Position numbers and translations under genes: made by a program
Origin: Paracoccaceae bacterium
GTDB taxonomy: Bacteria > Pseudomonadota > Alphaproteobacteria > Rhodobacterales > Rhodobacteraceae
Direction of reading: 5' to 3'
DNA: 37,885 nucleotides
Assembly (NCBI GenBank): GCA_020832655.1
Contig: JAFIEF010000028.1
Coordinates: 1-37,885 of the forward strand
The notes under the pieces: generated by a model
Told to the model about the DNA's origin: nothing
The model's database searches: none
What the model saw: only the letters and a program-made list of their open reading frames with translations
Shown here: positions 19,942 through 26,507 of the stretch, piece by piece
Numbering within the stretch: position 1 is the first letter of the stretch
How the letters are laid out: each line of letters starts with the position of its first letter

Positions 19942-20664
19942 ATGGCAAGAGTGGCACTCGTCACAGGCGGTTCGCGCGGGATCGGCGCGGCAATTTCGAA
20001 AGCGCTGAAGGGAAAGGGCTGCACAGTCGCGGCGACCTATGCAGGCAATGATGAAGCCGCGGCGAAATTCACCGAAGAGACCGGCATCAAGACCTATAAG
20101 TGGAATGCGGCGGATTATGACGCCTCGAAAGCCGGGATCGCGCAGGTCGAGGCCGATCTTGGCCCCATCGACATTGTGGTTGCCAATGCCGGCATCACTC
20201 GCGATGCGCCCTTCCACAAGATGACGCCGGAACAGTGGAAAGAGGTCATCGACACCAACCTGACCGGCGTGTTCAACACGGTTCATCCGATCTGGCCGGG
20301 CATGCGCGAGCGCAAATTCGGGCGCGTGGTGGTGATTTCTTCCATCAACGGGCAGAAGGGCCAGTTCGGTCAGGTCAATTATGCCGCCACCAAGGCGGGG
20401 GATCTGGGCATTGTGAAATCGCTGGCGCAGGAAGGCGCGCGGTTCGGCATTACCGCAAATGCGGTCTGCCCCGGATATATCGCCACCGAGATGGTGATGG
20501 CCGTGCCGGAAAAGGTGCGCGAGAGCATCATCGCGGGCATCCCCGCCGGGCGTCTGGGCGAACCCGAAGAGATTGCGCGCTGCGTGGCCTTTCTGGTCGA
20601 TGACGAGGCGGGCTTCGTCAATGGTTCTACCATCAGCGCCAACGGCGCGCAGTTTTTCGTCTGA
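19942..20664 (+). CDS. phaB: Acetoacetyl-CoA reductase
   Basis: This 240-residue short-chain dehydrogenase reduces acetoacetyl-CoA to (R)-3-hydroxybutyryl-CoA with NADPH. The cofactor motif GGSRGIGAA is at residues 9-17 and NAG at 82-84. The catalytic residues are S134, Y147 and K151. The segment ISSINGQKGQFGQVNYAATKAG and the end VNGSTISANGAQFFV are typical of PhaB and separate it from FabG-type reductases. An AAGGAG site precedes the ATG. It lies 99 bp after phaA, and no synthase (phaC) is in the window. A strong terminator follows at 20696-20721. Confidence 0.94.
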   Translation: MARVALVTGGSRGIGAAISKALKGKGCTVAATYAGNDEAAAKFTEETGIKTYKWNAADYDASKAGIAQVEADLGPIDIVVANAGITRDAPFHKMTPEQWKEVIDTNLTGVFNTVHPIWPGMRERKFGRVVVISSINGQKGQFGQVNYAATKAGDLGIVKSLAQEGARFGITANAVCPGYIATEMVMAVPEKVRESIIAGIPAGRLGEPEEIARCVAFLVDDEAGFVNGSTISANGAQFFV

Positions 20665-20695
20665 TCTGCGACGAAGCCAGGCTTGACCTTGATGA

Positions 20696-20721
20696 AAACG
20701 GCCCGCGAATGCGGGCCGTTT
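20696..20721 (+). terminator. Terminator of phaB
   Basis: AAACGGCCCGC (20696-20706) pairs perfectly with GCGGGCCGTTT (20711-20721) around a GAAT loop. It begins 31 bp after the phaB stop. The U-tract is short, but the 11-bp GC-rich stem is convincing. Confidence 0.8.
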
Positions 20722-20735
20722 GTGCCTTTGACTTG

Positions 20736-20766
20736 GGCTTTTTCTGTCGTTCCGACAGCAAAAGCC
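20736..20766. terminator. Second hairpin, between phaB and the DUF465 gene
   Basis: GGCTTTT-T-CTGTCG (20736-20749) pairs with CGACAG-C-AAAAGCC (20753-20766) with one mismatch and a 3-nt loop. It lies 34 bp beyond the DUF465 stop on that gene's side of the convergent gap. It lacks a run of T after the stem on either strand, so its role as terminator is uncertain. Confidence 0.45.
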
Positions 20767-20800
20767 ATCTGGCGCGGCCCGTCAGGGGCGCGCGCTAGTG

Positions 20801-20974
20801 TCAGGCATGGGTGTGGCTGAGGCGCTCGATTTCCTCTTTCAGGCGCAATTTCTGTTTTTTCAAATCGGCGATTTCAAGGTCATCCACCCCTGGACTGCGC
20901 TGGGCGGCTTCGACCTTTTCAGAGAGGGCTTCGTGTTTCCGGCGGAGTTCTGCGATATGTGAACCCAATGACAT
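20801..20974 (-). CDS. DUF465 (YdcH-like) small coiled-coil protein
   Basis: A 57-codon gene read on the minus strand from ATG 20974 to TGA 20801. GGAGG (20983-20987) lies 8 nt upstream of the start. The product begins MSLGSHIAELRRKHEALSEK, runs through a charged helical middle (DDLEIADLKKQKLRLKEEIERL) and ends SHTHA. This pattern of two helices rich in Leu, Lys and Glu, with the LKKQKLRLKEEIERL signature, is typical of DUF465/YdcH proteins of 55-75 residues. They form short helical hairpins, and their function is unknown. The gene converges on phaB and is divergent from the LysR gene. A promoter with a palindrome is visible at 21008-21053. Confidence 0.88.
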   Translation of the reverse strand: MSLGSHIAELRRKHEALSEKVEAAQRSPGVDDLEIADLKKQKLRLKEEIERLSHTHA

Positions 20975-21007
20975 TCAGGTGTCCTCCTTCTCTGACAATG
21001 ACGCCTC

Positions 21008-21036
21008 ATTGCAGCATATGCGCGCGGTTCTGTCAC
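21008..21036 (-). promoter_or_regulatory. Candidate promoter of the DUF465 gene
   Basis: On the minus strand GTGACA (21036-21031, five of six -35 bases) is followed after 17 nt by TGCAAT (21013-21008, four of six -10 bases). The predicted leader is about 26 nt. The -35 hexamer is also one arm of the TGTCAC-N11-GTGACA palindrome at 21031-21053, so a regulator could cover it. Confidence 0.5.
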
Positions 21037-21053
21037 CAAAAATCGGTGTGACA
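21031..21053. promoter_or_regulatory. Palindrome TGTCAC-N11-GTGACA, possible operator
   Basis: A perfect 6-bp inverted repeat with an 11-nt AT-rich centre lies between the divergent DUF465 and LysR genes, 200 bp before the LysR start. The arms and spacing would suit a dimeric regulator. LysR proteins often bind dyads in the divergent region beside their own gene, but no direct link is shown. Confidence 0.4.
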
Positions 21054-21252
21054 TCTGGTCCTGTTTCCGGCGCTGGCTGTGATCTGGTGGTTTGGCTTAA
21101 CGGATGGGGCGGGAAAGCCCGTTTCTGTTGCTTGTTGCGGGGAAATAGGCCTGAATCGGGCGTATTGTCGCAAGAGCGTCCCGTCTTGTCCGCAATCTTG
21201 CCCGATTTGCGGGCGATGGATAGGGGAACGGAATCGAGGACAAGGCGCGGAC

Positions 21253-22158
21253 ATGGATCGATTGACAGAAATGGAAGCCTTCGCGACGGTGGTGGACCAG
21301 GGTGGGTTCACGGATGCAGCCCGCAAGATGGGAATTTCGAAATCCGCCGTTTCCAAGCATGTCTCGGCGCTGGAGGCCCGTCTGGGCGCGCGACTTCTTA
21401 ATCGCACCACGCGCCGTGTCAGTCCGACCGATATAGGGCTGGCCTATTATGACCGTGCGCGGCGTGTGCTGAATGATGCAGGCGAGGCTGACAGCCTTGT
21501 GGCGTCGATGCAGGCCGCGCCCTCGGGCATTCTGCGCATTGCCGTGCCCACGGATTTCGGCGCCACGCATGTTTCGCCGGTTCTGGGCGAGTTCCTGAAC
21601 CGATACCCGGATATCTCTGTCAATATGGTGCTCAAGAACCGCTATGTAGAGCTGATCTCTGAAGGGTTCGATCTGGCCATCCGCATGGGCGAGATGGAAG
21701 ACAGCAGCTTGCGCGCGCGCAAGATCTGCGAAACCACCCAGCGGCTGATCGCAGCACCTTCCTATCTGGCGCAACATGGTCGTCCGGCGCGAATCGATGA
21801 TCTGAATGACCATCGCCTGCTGTATTATTCGCATAACGCCGCCAGTTCGGTATGGAAGATCACCGCGCCTTCGGGCGAGGTCCGGCAGGTGCGTTCGGCG
21901 ACATGGTTTTCGGTCAATGATGGCCAGTCGCTGCTGAATGCGGCGATCAATGGTCTGGGCATCGCCTATCTGCCGAGCTTTCTTTATGCCCCGGCGCTAC
22001 GCAGCGGGGCGGTTGAAGATGTCATCCCCGAATTGCCCCAGGATGTGCAAGGCATGCATGCGCTCTATCCGTCGGGCCGCTTCACCCAGCCCAAGGTGCG
22101 CGCGCTGATTGATTTTCTGGTCGAGAAATTCGCCAGCCGCAGCGCGCATGACTGGTAG
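21253..22158 (+). CDS. LysR-family transcriptional regulator
   Basis: The 301-residue protein starts at ATG 21253 (MDRLTEMEAFATVVDQGGFTDAARKMGISKSAVSKHVSALE). This is the standard LysR winged helix-turn-helix, with recognition helix near residues 28-45. The LLNRTTRRVSPTDIG segment follows. The effector domain (about 90-295) is of the group that includes GRASP-like and DhrR-like regulators of oxidoreductases, with FDLAIRMGEMEDSSLRARKI typical. The longer upstream frame to 21079 is non-coding. It is divergent from the DUF465 gene and 141 bp upstream of ivd on the same strand, with a separate promoter for ivd between them. The target genes are not evident. Confidence 0.92.
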   Translation: MDRLTEMEAFATVVDQGGFTDAARKMGISKSAVSKHVSALEARLGARLLNRTTRRVSPTDIGLAYYDRARRVLNDAGEADSLVASMQAAPSGILRIAVPTDFGATHVSPVLGEFLNRYPDISVNMVLKNRYVELISEGFDLAIRMGEMEDSSLRARKICETTQRLIAAPSYLAQHGRPARIDDLNDHRLLYYSHNAASSVWKITAPSGEVRQVRSATWFSVNDGQSLLNAAINGLGIAYLPSFLYAPALRSGAVEDVIPELPQDVQGMHALYPSGRFTQPKVRALIDFLVEKFASRSAHDW

Positions 22159-22235
22159 TTTTGTGCGCCCTGCGCTGTCAGGCTGCTGACAGGCCGTGTC
22201 GGCTGGCCGACCTGCGCCCTGCGCGCAGATTCCAT

Positions 22236-22265
22236 TTGACCGATGCCAGCAATCCATCCTATTAA
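22236..22265 (+). promoter_or_regulatory. Sigma-70-type promoter of ivd
   Basis: TTGACC (22236-22241, five of six -35 bases) is followed after 18 nt by TATTAA (22260-22265, four of six -10 bases, preserving the TA...A core). The site is upstream of ivd, and the predicted start of transcription near 22272 falls inside the palindrome at 22267-22280. Confidence 0.68.
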
Positions 22266-22266
22266 G

Positions 22267-22280
22267 TGAACAAGCGTTCA
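22267..22280. promoter_or_regulatory. Operator-like palindrome TGAACaagcGTTCA at the ivd promoter
   Basis: A perfect 5-bp inverted repeat with a 4-nt spacer directly follows the -10 box and covers the predicted transcription start. AA and TT pair further out with one mismatch between. A repressor bound here would block RNA polymerase. TetR-type acyl-CoA-responsive repressors use sites of this shape, but the protein is not identifiable from the window. Confidence 0.55.
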
Positions 22281-22299
22281 TTTGTGGGAGGGTTGGCGC

Positions 22300-23463
22300 A
22301 TGTTCACTGCATCCATGTCATTCGATCTGGGCGAAGAGGTGGGCGCCCTGCGCGACATGGTCCATCGATGGGCGCAGACGCGCGTCAAGCCGATGGCGGC
22401 CGAGATCGACCGCAGCAATGCCTTCCCCAACGCGCTGTGGCGCGAAATGGGCGAGTTGGGGCTTCTGGGCATTACCGTGCCCGAAGAATATGGCGGCGCG
22501 GATATGGGCTATCTGGCCCATGTCATCGCCGTGGAAGAAATCGCGCGCGCCTCGGCCTCTGTCTCGCTCTCCTATGGCGCGCATAGCAATCTCTGCGTCA
22601 ATCAGATCAAGCTTAATGGCACGGCTGAACAGCGCGCCACCTATCTGCCCAGGCTGATTTCCGGCGAACATGTCGGCGCGCTGGCGATGTCAGAGGCCGG
22701 GGCGGGTTCGGATGTGGTGGGCATGAAGCTGCGCGCCGAGAAAAAGAATGACCGTTTCATCCTCAATGGCACCAAATACTGGATCACCAATGGCCCCGAT
22801 GCCGATGTGCTGGTGGTCTATGCCAAGACCGACCCGGAAGCAGGCAGCAAGGGTATCACCGCTTTTGTGATCGAAAAATCGATGAAGGGGTTTTCCACCA
22901 GCCCGCATTTCGACAAGCTGGGCATGCGCGGCTCGAACACGGCCGAACTGGTGTTTGAAGATGTCGAGGTTCCGTTCGAGAATATTCTGGGCGAGGAAGG
23001 GCGCGGGGTCGCCGTGCTGATGTCGGGGCTGGATTATGAGCGCGTGGTGCTGTCGGGCATTGGCACCGGCATCATGGCTGCCTGTCTGGATGAAATCATG
23101 CCCTATTTGCGTGACCGCCAGCAATTCGGCAAGCCGATTGGCAGCTTCCAGCTTATGCAGGGCAAGATCGCCGATATGTATACGGCGATGAATTCCGCCC
23201 GCGCCTATGTCTATGAGGTCGCCAAAGCCTGCGACCGGGGGCAGGTGACGCGCGCCGATGCGGCGGCCTGCGTGCTTTACGCGTCCGAAGAGGCCATGAA
23301 ACAGGCGCATCAGGCGGTGCAGGCGATGGGCGGGGCGGGGTTCATGAATGACAGCGCCGTTGCGCGCATCTTCCGCGACGCAAAGCTGATGGAAATCGGC
23401 GCAGGCACGTCAGAGATCCGGCGCATGCTGGTCGGGCGCGAATTGATGGGGGCGATGGGGTGA
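22300..23463 (+). CDS. ivd: Isovaleryl-CoA dehydrogenase
   Basis: The 387-residue FAD enzyme oxidises isovaleryl-CoA to 3-methylcrotonyl-CoA, the first committed step of leucine catabolism after transamination and decarboxylation. The start is ATG 22300, with GGGAGGG 7 nt upstream. Acyl-CoA dehydrogenase signatures [15 protein letters not shown] (about 129-143) and [22 protein letters not shown] are present. The catalytic glutamate of the isovaleryl-specific subgroup is at E247 in GLDYERVVL. The end [26 protein letters not shown] is typical. The gene has its own promoter and palindrome. It is separated from the mcc genes by a convergent ompW-like gene, so it is not in one operon with them. 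Confidence 0.93.
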   Translation: MFTASMSFDLGEEVGALRDMVHRWAQTRVKPMAAEIDRSNAFPNALWREMGELGLLGITVPEEYGGADMGYLAHVIAVEEIARASASVSLSYGAHSNLCVNQIKLNGTAEQRATYLPRLISGEHVGALAMSEAGAGSDVVGMKLRAEKKNDRFILNGTKYWITNGPDADVLVVYAKTDPEAGSKGITAFVIEKSMKGFSTSPHFDKLGMRGSNTAELVFEDVEVPFENILGEEGRGVAVLMSGLDYERVVLSGIGTGIMAACLDEIMPYLRDRQQFGKPIGSFQLMQGKIADMYTAMNSARAYVYEVAKACDRGQVTRADAAACVLYASEEAMKQAHQAVQAMGGAGFMNDSAVARIFRDAKLMEIGAGTSEIRRMLVGRELMGAMG

Positions 23464-23490
23464 CCCCGCCGCGCTTGCCCGCCGCACAAA

Positions 23491-23517
23491 AAAGCTGCCC
23501 CGAAACGGGGCAGCTTT
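23491..23517. terminator. Bidirectional terminator between ivd and the ompW-like gene
   Basis: AAAGCTGCCCCG (23491-23502) pairs perfectly with CGGGGCAGCTTT (23506-23517) around an AAA loop, giving a 12-bp stem. The A-run 23488-23493 supplies a U-tract for the minus strand; the plus strand has CTTTCG. It lies between the stops of two convergent genes. Confidence 0.9.
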
Positions 23518-23537
23518 CGTGGCGTGGTTTTGCGTGT

Positions 23538-24143
23538 TCAGAACCGGTGAACGTAGGACACCGATGCAACCCAGGGGTCGATCTTGGCCTTGCCGATATT
23601 TGCGCCATCCAGCGTCACGTCAGAACGGATGTTGATATAGCGCAGATTGGCGCGGATCGCGGCGTTGTCGCTGACAGCGAAATCCACCCCGGCACTCGCC
23701 GCCAGCCCCCAGGAATCCTTGATCTTCACATTGCCCAGCGCCGATTTGGTGCTGAAGAAATTGGTGTAGTTCAGACCGGCCCCCAGAAAGGGCGTTACCG
23801 CGCTGTCATTGGTAAAGTGATAATTCAGCGACACGGTGGGCGGCAGGTGCTTGGTCGTCGCGGTTCCGACACCGGCAATGGTGACTGTGTGGCGGAATGG
23901 CACGGCCGCCAGCAACTCGATGCCGACATTATCCATGACGAAATATTCCGCCGTCAGGATCGGGCGTGTGCTGGCATTGATGCTCGACGGCGCACCGGCA
24001 AGCAAGCCTGTATTGGATTTCGGGTTCACATGGCCGATACCGACACCCACTGTAAAGTCGCCGGCTTGTTGCGCCAAAGCCCCGCCTGCCGACAGGGCAA
24101 GCGCGGCGGTTGCGCAGATGGCAATTTTTTTCTTGAAGCTCAT
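23538..24143 (-). CDS. OmpW-family outer membrane protein
   Basis: A 201-residue eight-stranded beta-barrel candidate. Residues 1-24 form a signal peptide (MSFKKK, hydrophobic core, ALA before Q25). The mature part shows alternating hydrophobic strands and the OmpW hallmarks GDFTVGVGIGHVNPKSN, LPPTVSLNYHF and PFLGAGLNYTNFF, ending in the terminal aromatic VSYVHRF needed for barrel insertion. The ATG at 24143 has GAGGG 7 nt upstream. OmpW proteins form narrow hydrophobic channels, and in enterobacteria they respond to oxygen and stress. An FNR-type box sits upstream (24201-24214). It interrupts the ivd and mcc genes on the opposite strand. A link to hydrophobic branched-chain substrates is a guess. 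Confidence 0.92.
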   Translation of the reverse strand: MSFKKKIAICATAALALSAGGALAQQAGDFTVGVGIGHVNPKSNTGLLAGAPSSINASTRPILTAEYFVMDNVGIELLAAVPFRHTVTIAGVGTATTKHLPPTVSLNYHFTNDSAVTPFLGAGLNYTNFFSTKSALGNVKIKDSWGLAASAGVDFAVSDNAAIRANLRYINIRSDVTLDGANIGKAKIDPWVASVSYVHRF

Positions 24144-24200
24144 TTCTCGTCCCTCTTGAATGAAGCACGGGCAAGATGCGTGGGCATTTCTGACCGGTCT

Positions 24201-24214
24201 TTGATCTGCCTCAA
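24201..24214. promoter_or_regulatory. FNR/FnrL-type box upstream of the ompW-like gene
   Basis: TTGAT-CTGC-CTCAA (TTGAG-N4-ATCAA on the ompW strand) matches the FNR consensus TTGAT-N4-ATCAA in nine of ten positions. Its centre is about 64 bp before the ompW start codon. If transcription starts near 24166 the box would be at -41.5, the usual activating position for FNR-type regulators. It could also affect the DUF1622 gene on the other strand. Confidence 0.5.
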
Positions 24215-24303
24215 ATCAGCTGTCATGCGGGCTGTGTCATGGCGTCGCAGCCCAGACATGCGCGCGGTTGCACCAGTCAGTTCCGATCAGGCCGGGGGTG
24301 GAT

Positions 24304-24696
24304 ATGCTTGACGCCCAGCGCGCCATAGCAATCGGCGACCATTTGCCGGGGCTGGTCTTTTGGCTTGAATGGGCCGTGACCCTGATCGAGCTTTTTGCCG
24401 TGGCGATCCTGATTGTCGGGCTGGCGCGGTTTTCATGGGGGTATTTCAGATCTGAACTGGCCGGATCGACTATGGTCGAGCGCACCAGCCGCGCCAATCT
24501 GGGGCGCATCGTGCTGGCGCGCTATATCCTGATGGCGCTGGAAGTGTTCATCGTTGCCGATATCCTGATGACGCTGCTGTCGGCCTCTTTGGCCAGCCTC
24601 CTGTTCCTTGCGCTTCTGGTGCTGATCCGGTCGGTGATCAGCTATTTTCTGGAACATGAAATCAAGGCGATCAAGGCAGAGGAGAACGGCCAGTGA
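24304..24696 (+). CDS. DUF1622 membrane protein
   Basis: From ATG 24304 the product has 130 residues; the frame extends 12 codons further but that part lacks a start with a good ribosome binding site. Two to three membrane helices are visible: about 22-44 (LEWAVTLIELFAVAILIVGLARF) and a long hydrophobic region about 77-117 that can form two helices (ILMALEVFIVADILMTLLS; LLFLALLVLIRSVISYFL). The segment SRANLGRIVLARYILMALEVFIVADIL followed by RSVISYFLEHEIK is what I associate with DUF1622. The function is unknown. It lies divergent from the ompW-like gene and 46 bp before mccB, so it may be co-transcribed with the leucine genes. Confidence 0.85.
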   Translation: MLDAQRAIAIGDHLPGLVFWLEWAVTLIELFAVAILIVGLARFSWGYFRSELAGSTMVERTSRANLGRIVLARYILMALEVFIVADILMTLLSASLASLLFLALLVLIRSVISYFLEHEIKAIKAEENGQ

Positions 24697-24742
24697 AGCC
24701 CACCCCGTCCCGGCCTTCAATTGATAACAAGGATGAAACGGC

Positions 24743-26347
24743 ATGAAACTCACATCTTCCGTGCTGACCGGCTCCGAGCAGTTCCGCGCCAACCGCGCCG
24801 CGCATGAGGACGCGCTGGCCGAAATTCAGGCCGCGCGCGATCTGGCGCAGGCGGGCGGGGGCGAAAAGGCGCGCGCGCGCCATCTGGCGCGCGGCAAGAT
24901 GCTGCCGCGCGACCGCGTGGCCGGGCTTCTGGACCCCGGCAGCCCGTTTCTGGAAATCGGGGCCACGGCTGCGCATGGGCTTTATGGCGGGGCCGCGCCC
25001 TGCGCCGGCGTCATCGCCGGGATCGGGCAGGTTTCAGGGCAGGACTGCATGATCGTGTGCAATGACGCCACCGTGAAGGGCGGCACATATTACCCGATGA
25101 CGGTCAAGAAACATCTGCGCGCGCAGGAAATTGCCGAGCAGAACTGCCTGCCCTGCATCTATCTGGTCGATAGCGGTGGCGCGAACCTGCCCAATCAGGA
25201 CGAAGTCTTCCCCGACCGCGACCATTTCGGGCGCATCTTCTACAATCAGGCGCAAATGAGCGCAAAGGGCATCCCGCAGATCGCCGTGGTGATGGGAAGC
25301 TGCACTGCAGGCGGCGCCTATGTGCCCGCCATGTCCGATGTCACCATCATCGTGCGTGATCAGGGCACGATCTTTCTGGCTGGCCCACCGCTGGTCAAGG
25401 CCGCCACGGGCGAAGTGGTCAGCGCCGAAGATCTGGGCGGCGGCGATGTGCATACCCGGCTTTCGGGCGTGGCCGATTACCTGGCCGAGGATGACGCCCA
25501 TGCGCTGGCGCTTGCGCGGCGCGCGCTTTCGCATCTGAACCGCACCAAGCCGCAGACAGTGCAATGGCAACCCCCCGAAGACCCTGCCTATGACCCAGAG
25601 GAGATCTTCGGCGTGGTGCCTGCCGATCTGCGCACCCCTTACGACATCCGCGAGGTGATCGCGCGGCTGGTCGATGGCTCGCGCTTTGACGAATTCAAGC
25701 CGCGCTTTGGCGACACGCTGGTGACGGGCTTTGCCCATGTCATGGGCTGCCCTGTCGGGATCATCGCCAATAATGGCGTGCTGTTTTCCGAAGCCGCGGT
25801 CAAAGGCGCGCATTTCGTCGAGCTGTGCAGCCAGCGCCGCATACCGCTGGTGTTTTTGCAAAACATCACCGGTTTCATGGTCGGGCGCAAATATGAAAAT
25901 GAAGGCATCGCGCGGCATGGTGCCAAGATGGTGACGGCTGTTGCCACGACCTCGGTGCCCAAGATCACCTTGCTGGTGGGCGGCAGTTTCGGGGCGGGCA
26001 ATTACGGCATGGCCGGGCGCGCCTACAGCCCCCGTTTTCTCTGGACATGGCCCAACAGCCGCATTTCGGTGATGGGGGGGGCGCAGGCGGCTGGCGTTCT
26101 GGCCACAGTCAGGCGCGACGCGATGGAGCGCGCGGGCCAAAGCTGGAGCATTGAGGAAGAGGCCGAGTTCAAGCGCCCCACCATCGAGATGTTCGAGCAC
26201 CAGTCCCACCCGCTCTATGCCAGTGCACGGCTCTGGGATGACGGCATCATCGACCCGCGCCGCACGCGGCAGGTGCTGGCGCTGTCGCTTTCGGCCAGCC
26301 TGAACGCGCCGATCCCGGAAACCCGCTTTGGTGTGTTCCGGATGTGA
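24743..26347 (+). CDS. mccB: Methylcrotonyl-CoA carboxylase, carboxyltransferase (beta) subunit
   Basis: The 534-residue subunit transfers the carboxyl group from biotin to 3-methylcrotonyl-CoA, giving 3-methylglutaconyl-CoA. AAGGA precedes the ATG. Key parts are the N-terminal carboxyltransferase half with [65 protein letters not shown], typical of MCC beta rather than propionyl-CoA carboxylase. The C-terminal half contains [27 protein letters not shown] and [37 protein letters not shown]. Length and order match the family. A 160-bp gap with an inverted-repeat hairpin separates it from mccA. Confidence 0.96.
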   Translation: MKLTSSVLTGSEQFRANRAAHEDALAEIQAARDLAQAGGGEKARARHLARGKMLPRDRVAGLLDPGSPFLEIGATAAHGLYGGAAPCAGVIAGIGQVSGQDCMIVCNDATVKGGTYYPMTVKKHLRAQEIAEQNCLPCIYLVDSGGANLPNQDEVFPDRDHFGRIFYNQAQMSAKGIPQIAVVMGSCTAGGAYVPAMSDVTIIVRDQGTIFLAGPPLVKAATGEVVSAEDLGGGDVHTRLSGVADYLAEDDAHALALARRALSHLNRTKPQTVQWQPPEDPAYDPEEIFGVVPADLRTPYDIREVIARLVDGSRFDEFKPRFGDTLVTGFAHVMGCPVGIIANNGVLFSEAAVKGAHFVELCSQRRIPLVFLQNITGFMVGRKYENEGIARHGAKMVTAVATTSVPKITLLVGGSFGAGNYGMAGRAYSPRFLWTWPNSRISVMGGAQAAGVLATVRRDAMERAGQSWSIEEEAEFKRPTIEMFEHQSHPLYASARLWDDGIIDPRRTRQVLALSLSASLNAPIPETRFGVFRM

Positions 26348-26369
26348 GACAGATTTGATGCCTCCGGCA

Positions 26370-26435
26370 GGAGTATTTGGGGCAAGATGAAGACGCAGAG
26401 CAGGGCATCTGTTTCATCTTGCCAAAAAATACTCC
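26370..26435. repeat. Inverted pair of a repeated intergenic motif (mccB-mccA gap)
   Basis: A 22-nt copy at 26370-26391 (GGAGTATTT...GCAAGATGAA) and a 23-nt inverted copy at 26413-26435 (TTCATCTTGCC...ATACTCC) face each other across a 21-nt loop, with few mismatches in the centre. Transcribed, they form a long hairpin between mccB and mccA. A third, direct copy lies at 28487-28507. From memory, similar CCTCCGG-flanked motifs are common between genes in Rhodobacteraceae. Confidence 0.8.
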
Positions 26436-26507
26436 GGGGGGAATCCGGCCCGTCAGGGGCGGATGGGGGGCAGCGCCCCCCTGACAGTGCAAAAGGATGA
26501 CAAGGCC

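Noticed and set aside
20811-21401. 196-codon plus-strand frame over the DUF465 gene and LysR start
   Set aside because: It overlaps the small DUF465 gene in antisense and the LysR helix-turn-helix in another frame, and has no motif of its own.
23460-24311. 283-codon plus-strand frame antisense to the ompW-like gene
   Set aside because: It runs through a bidirectional terminator and the FNR-type box. The opposite strand has a signal peptide and a barrel-like protein.
25034-26209. 391-codon frame antisense to mccB
   Set aside because: It is entirely opposite the carboxyltransferase gene, with no motif.
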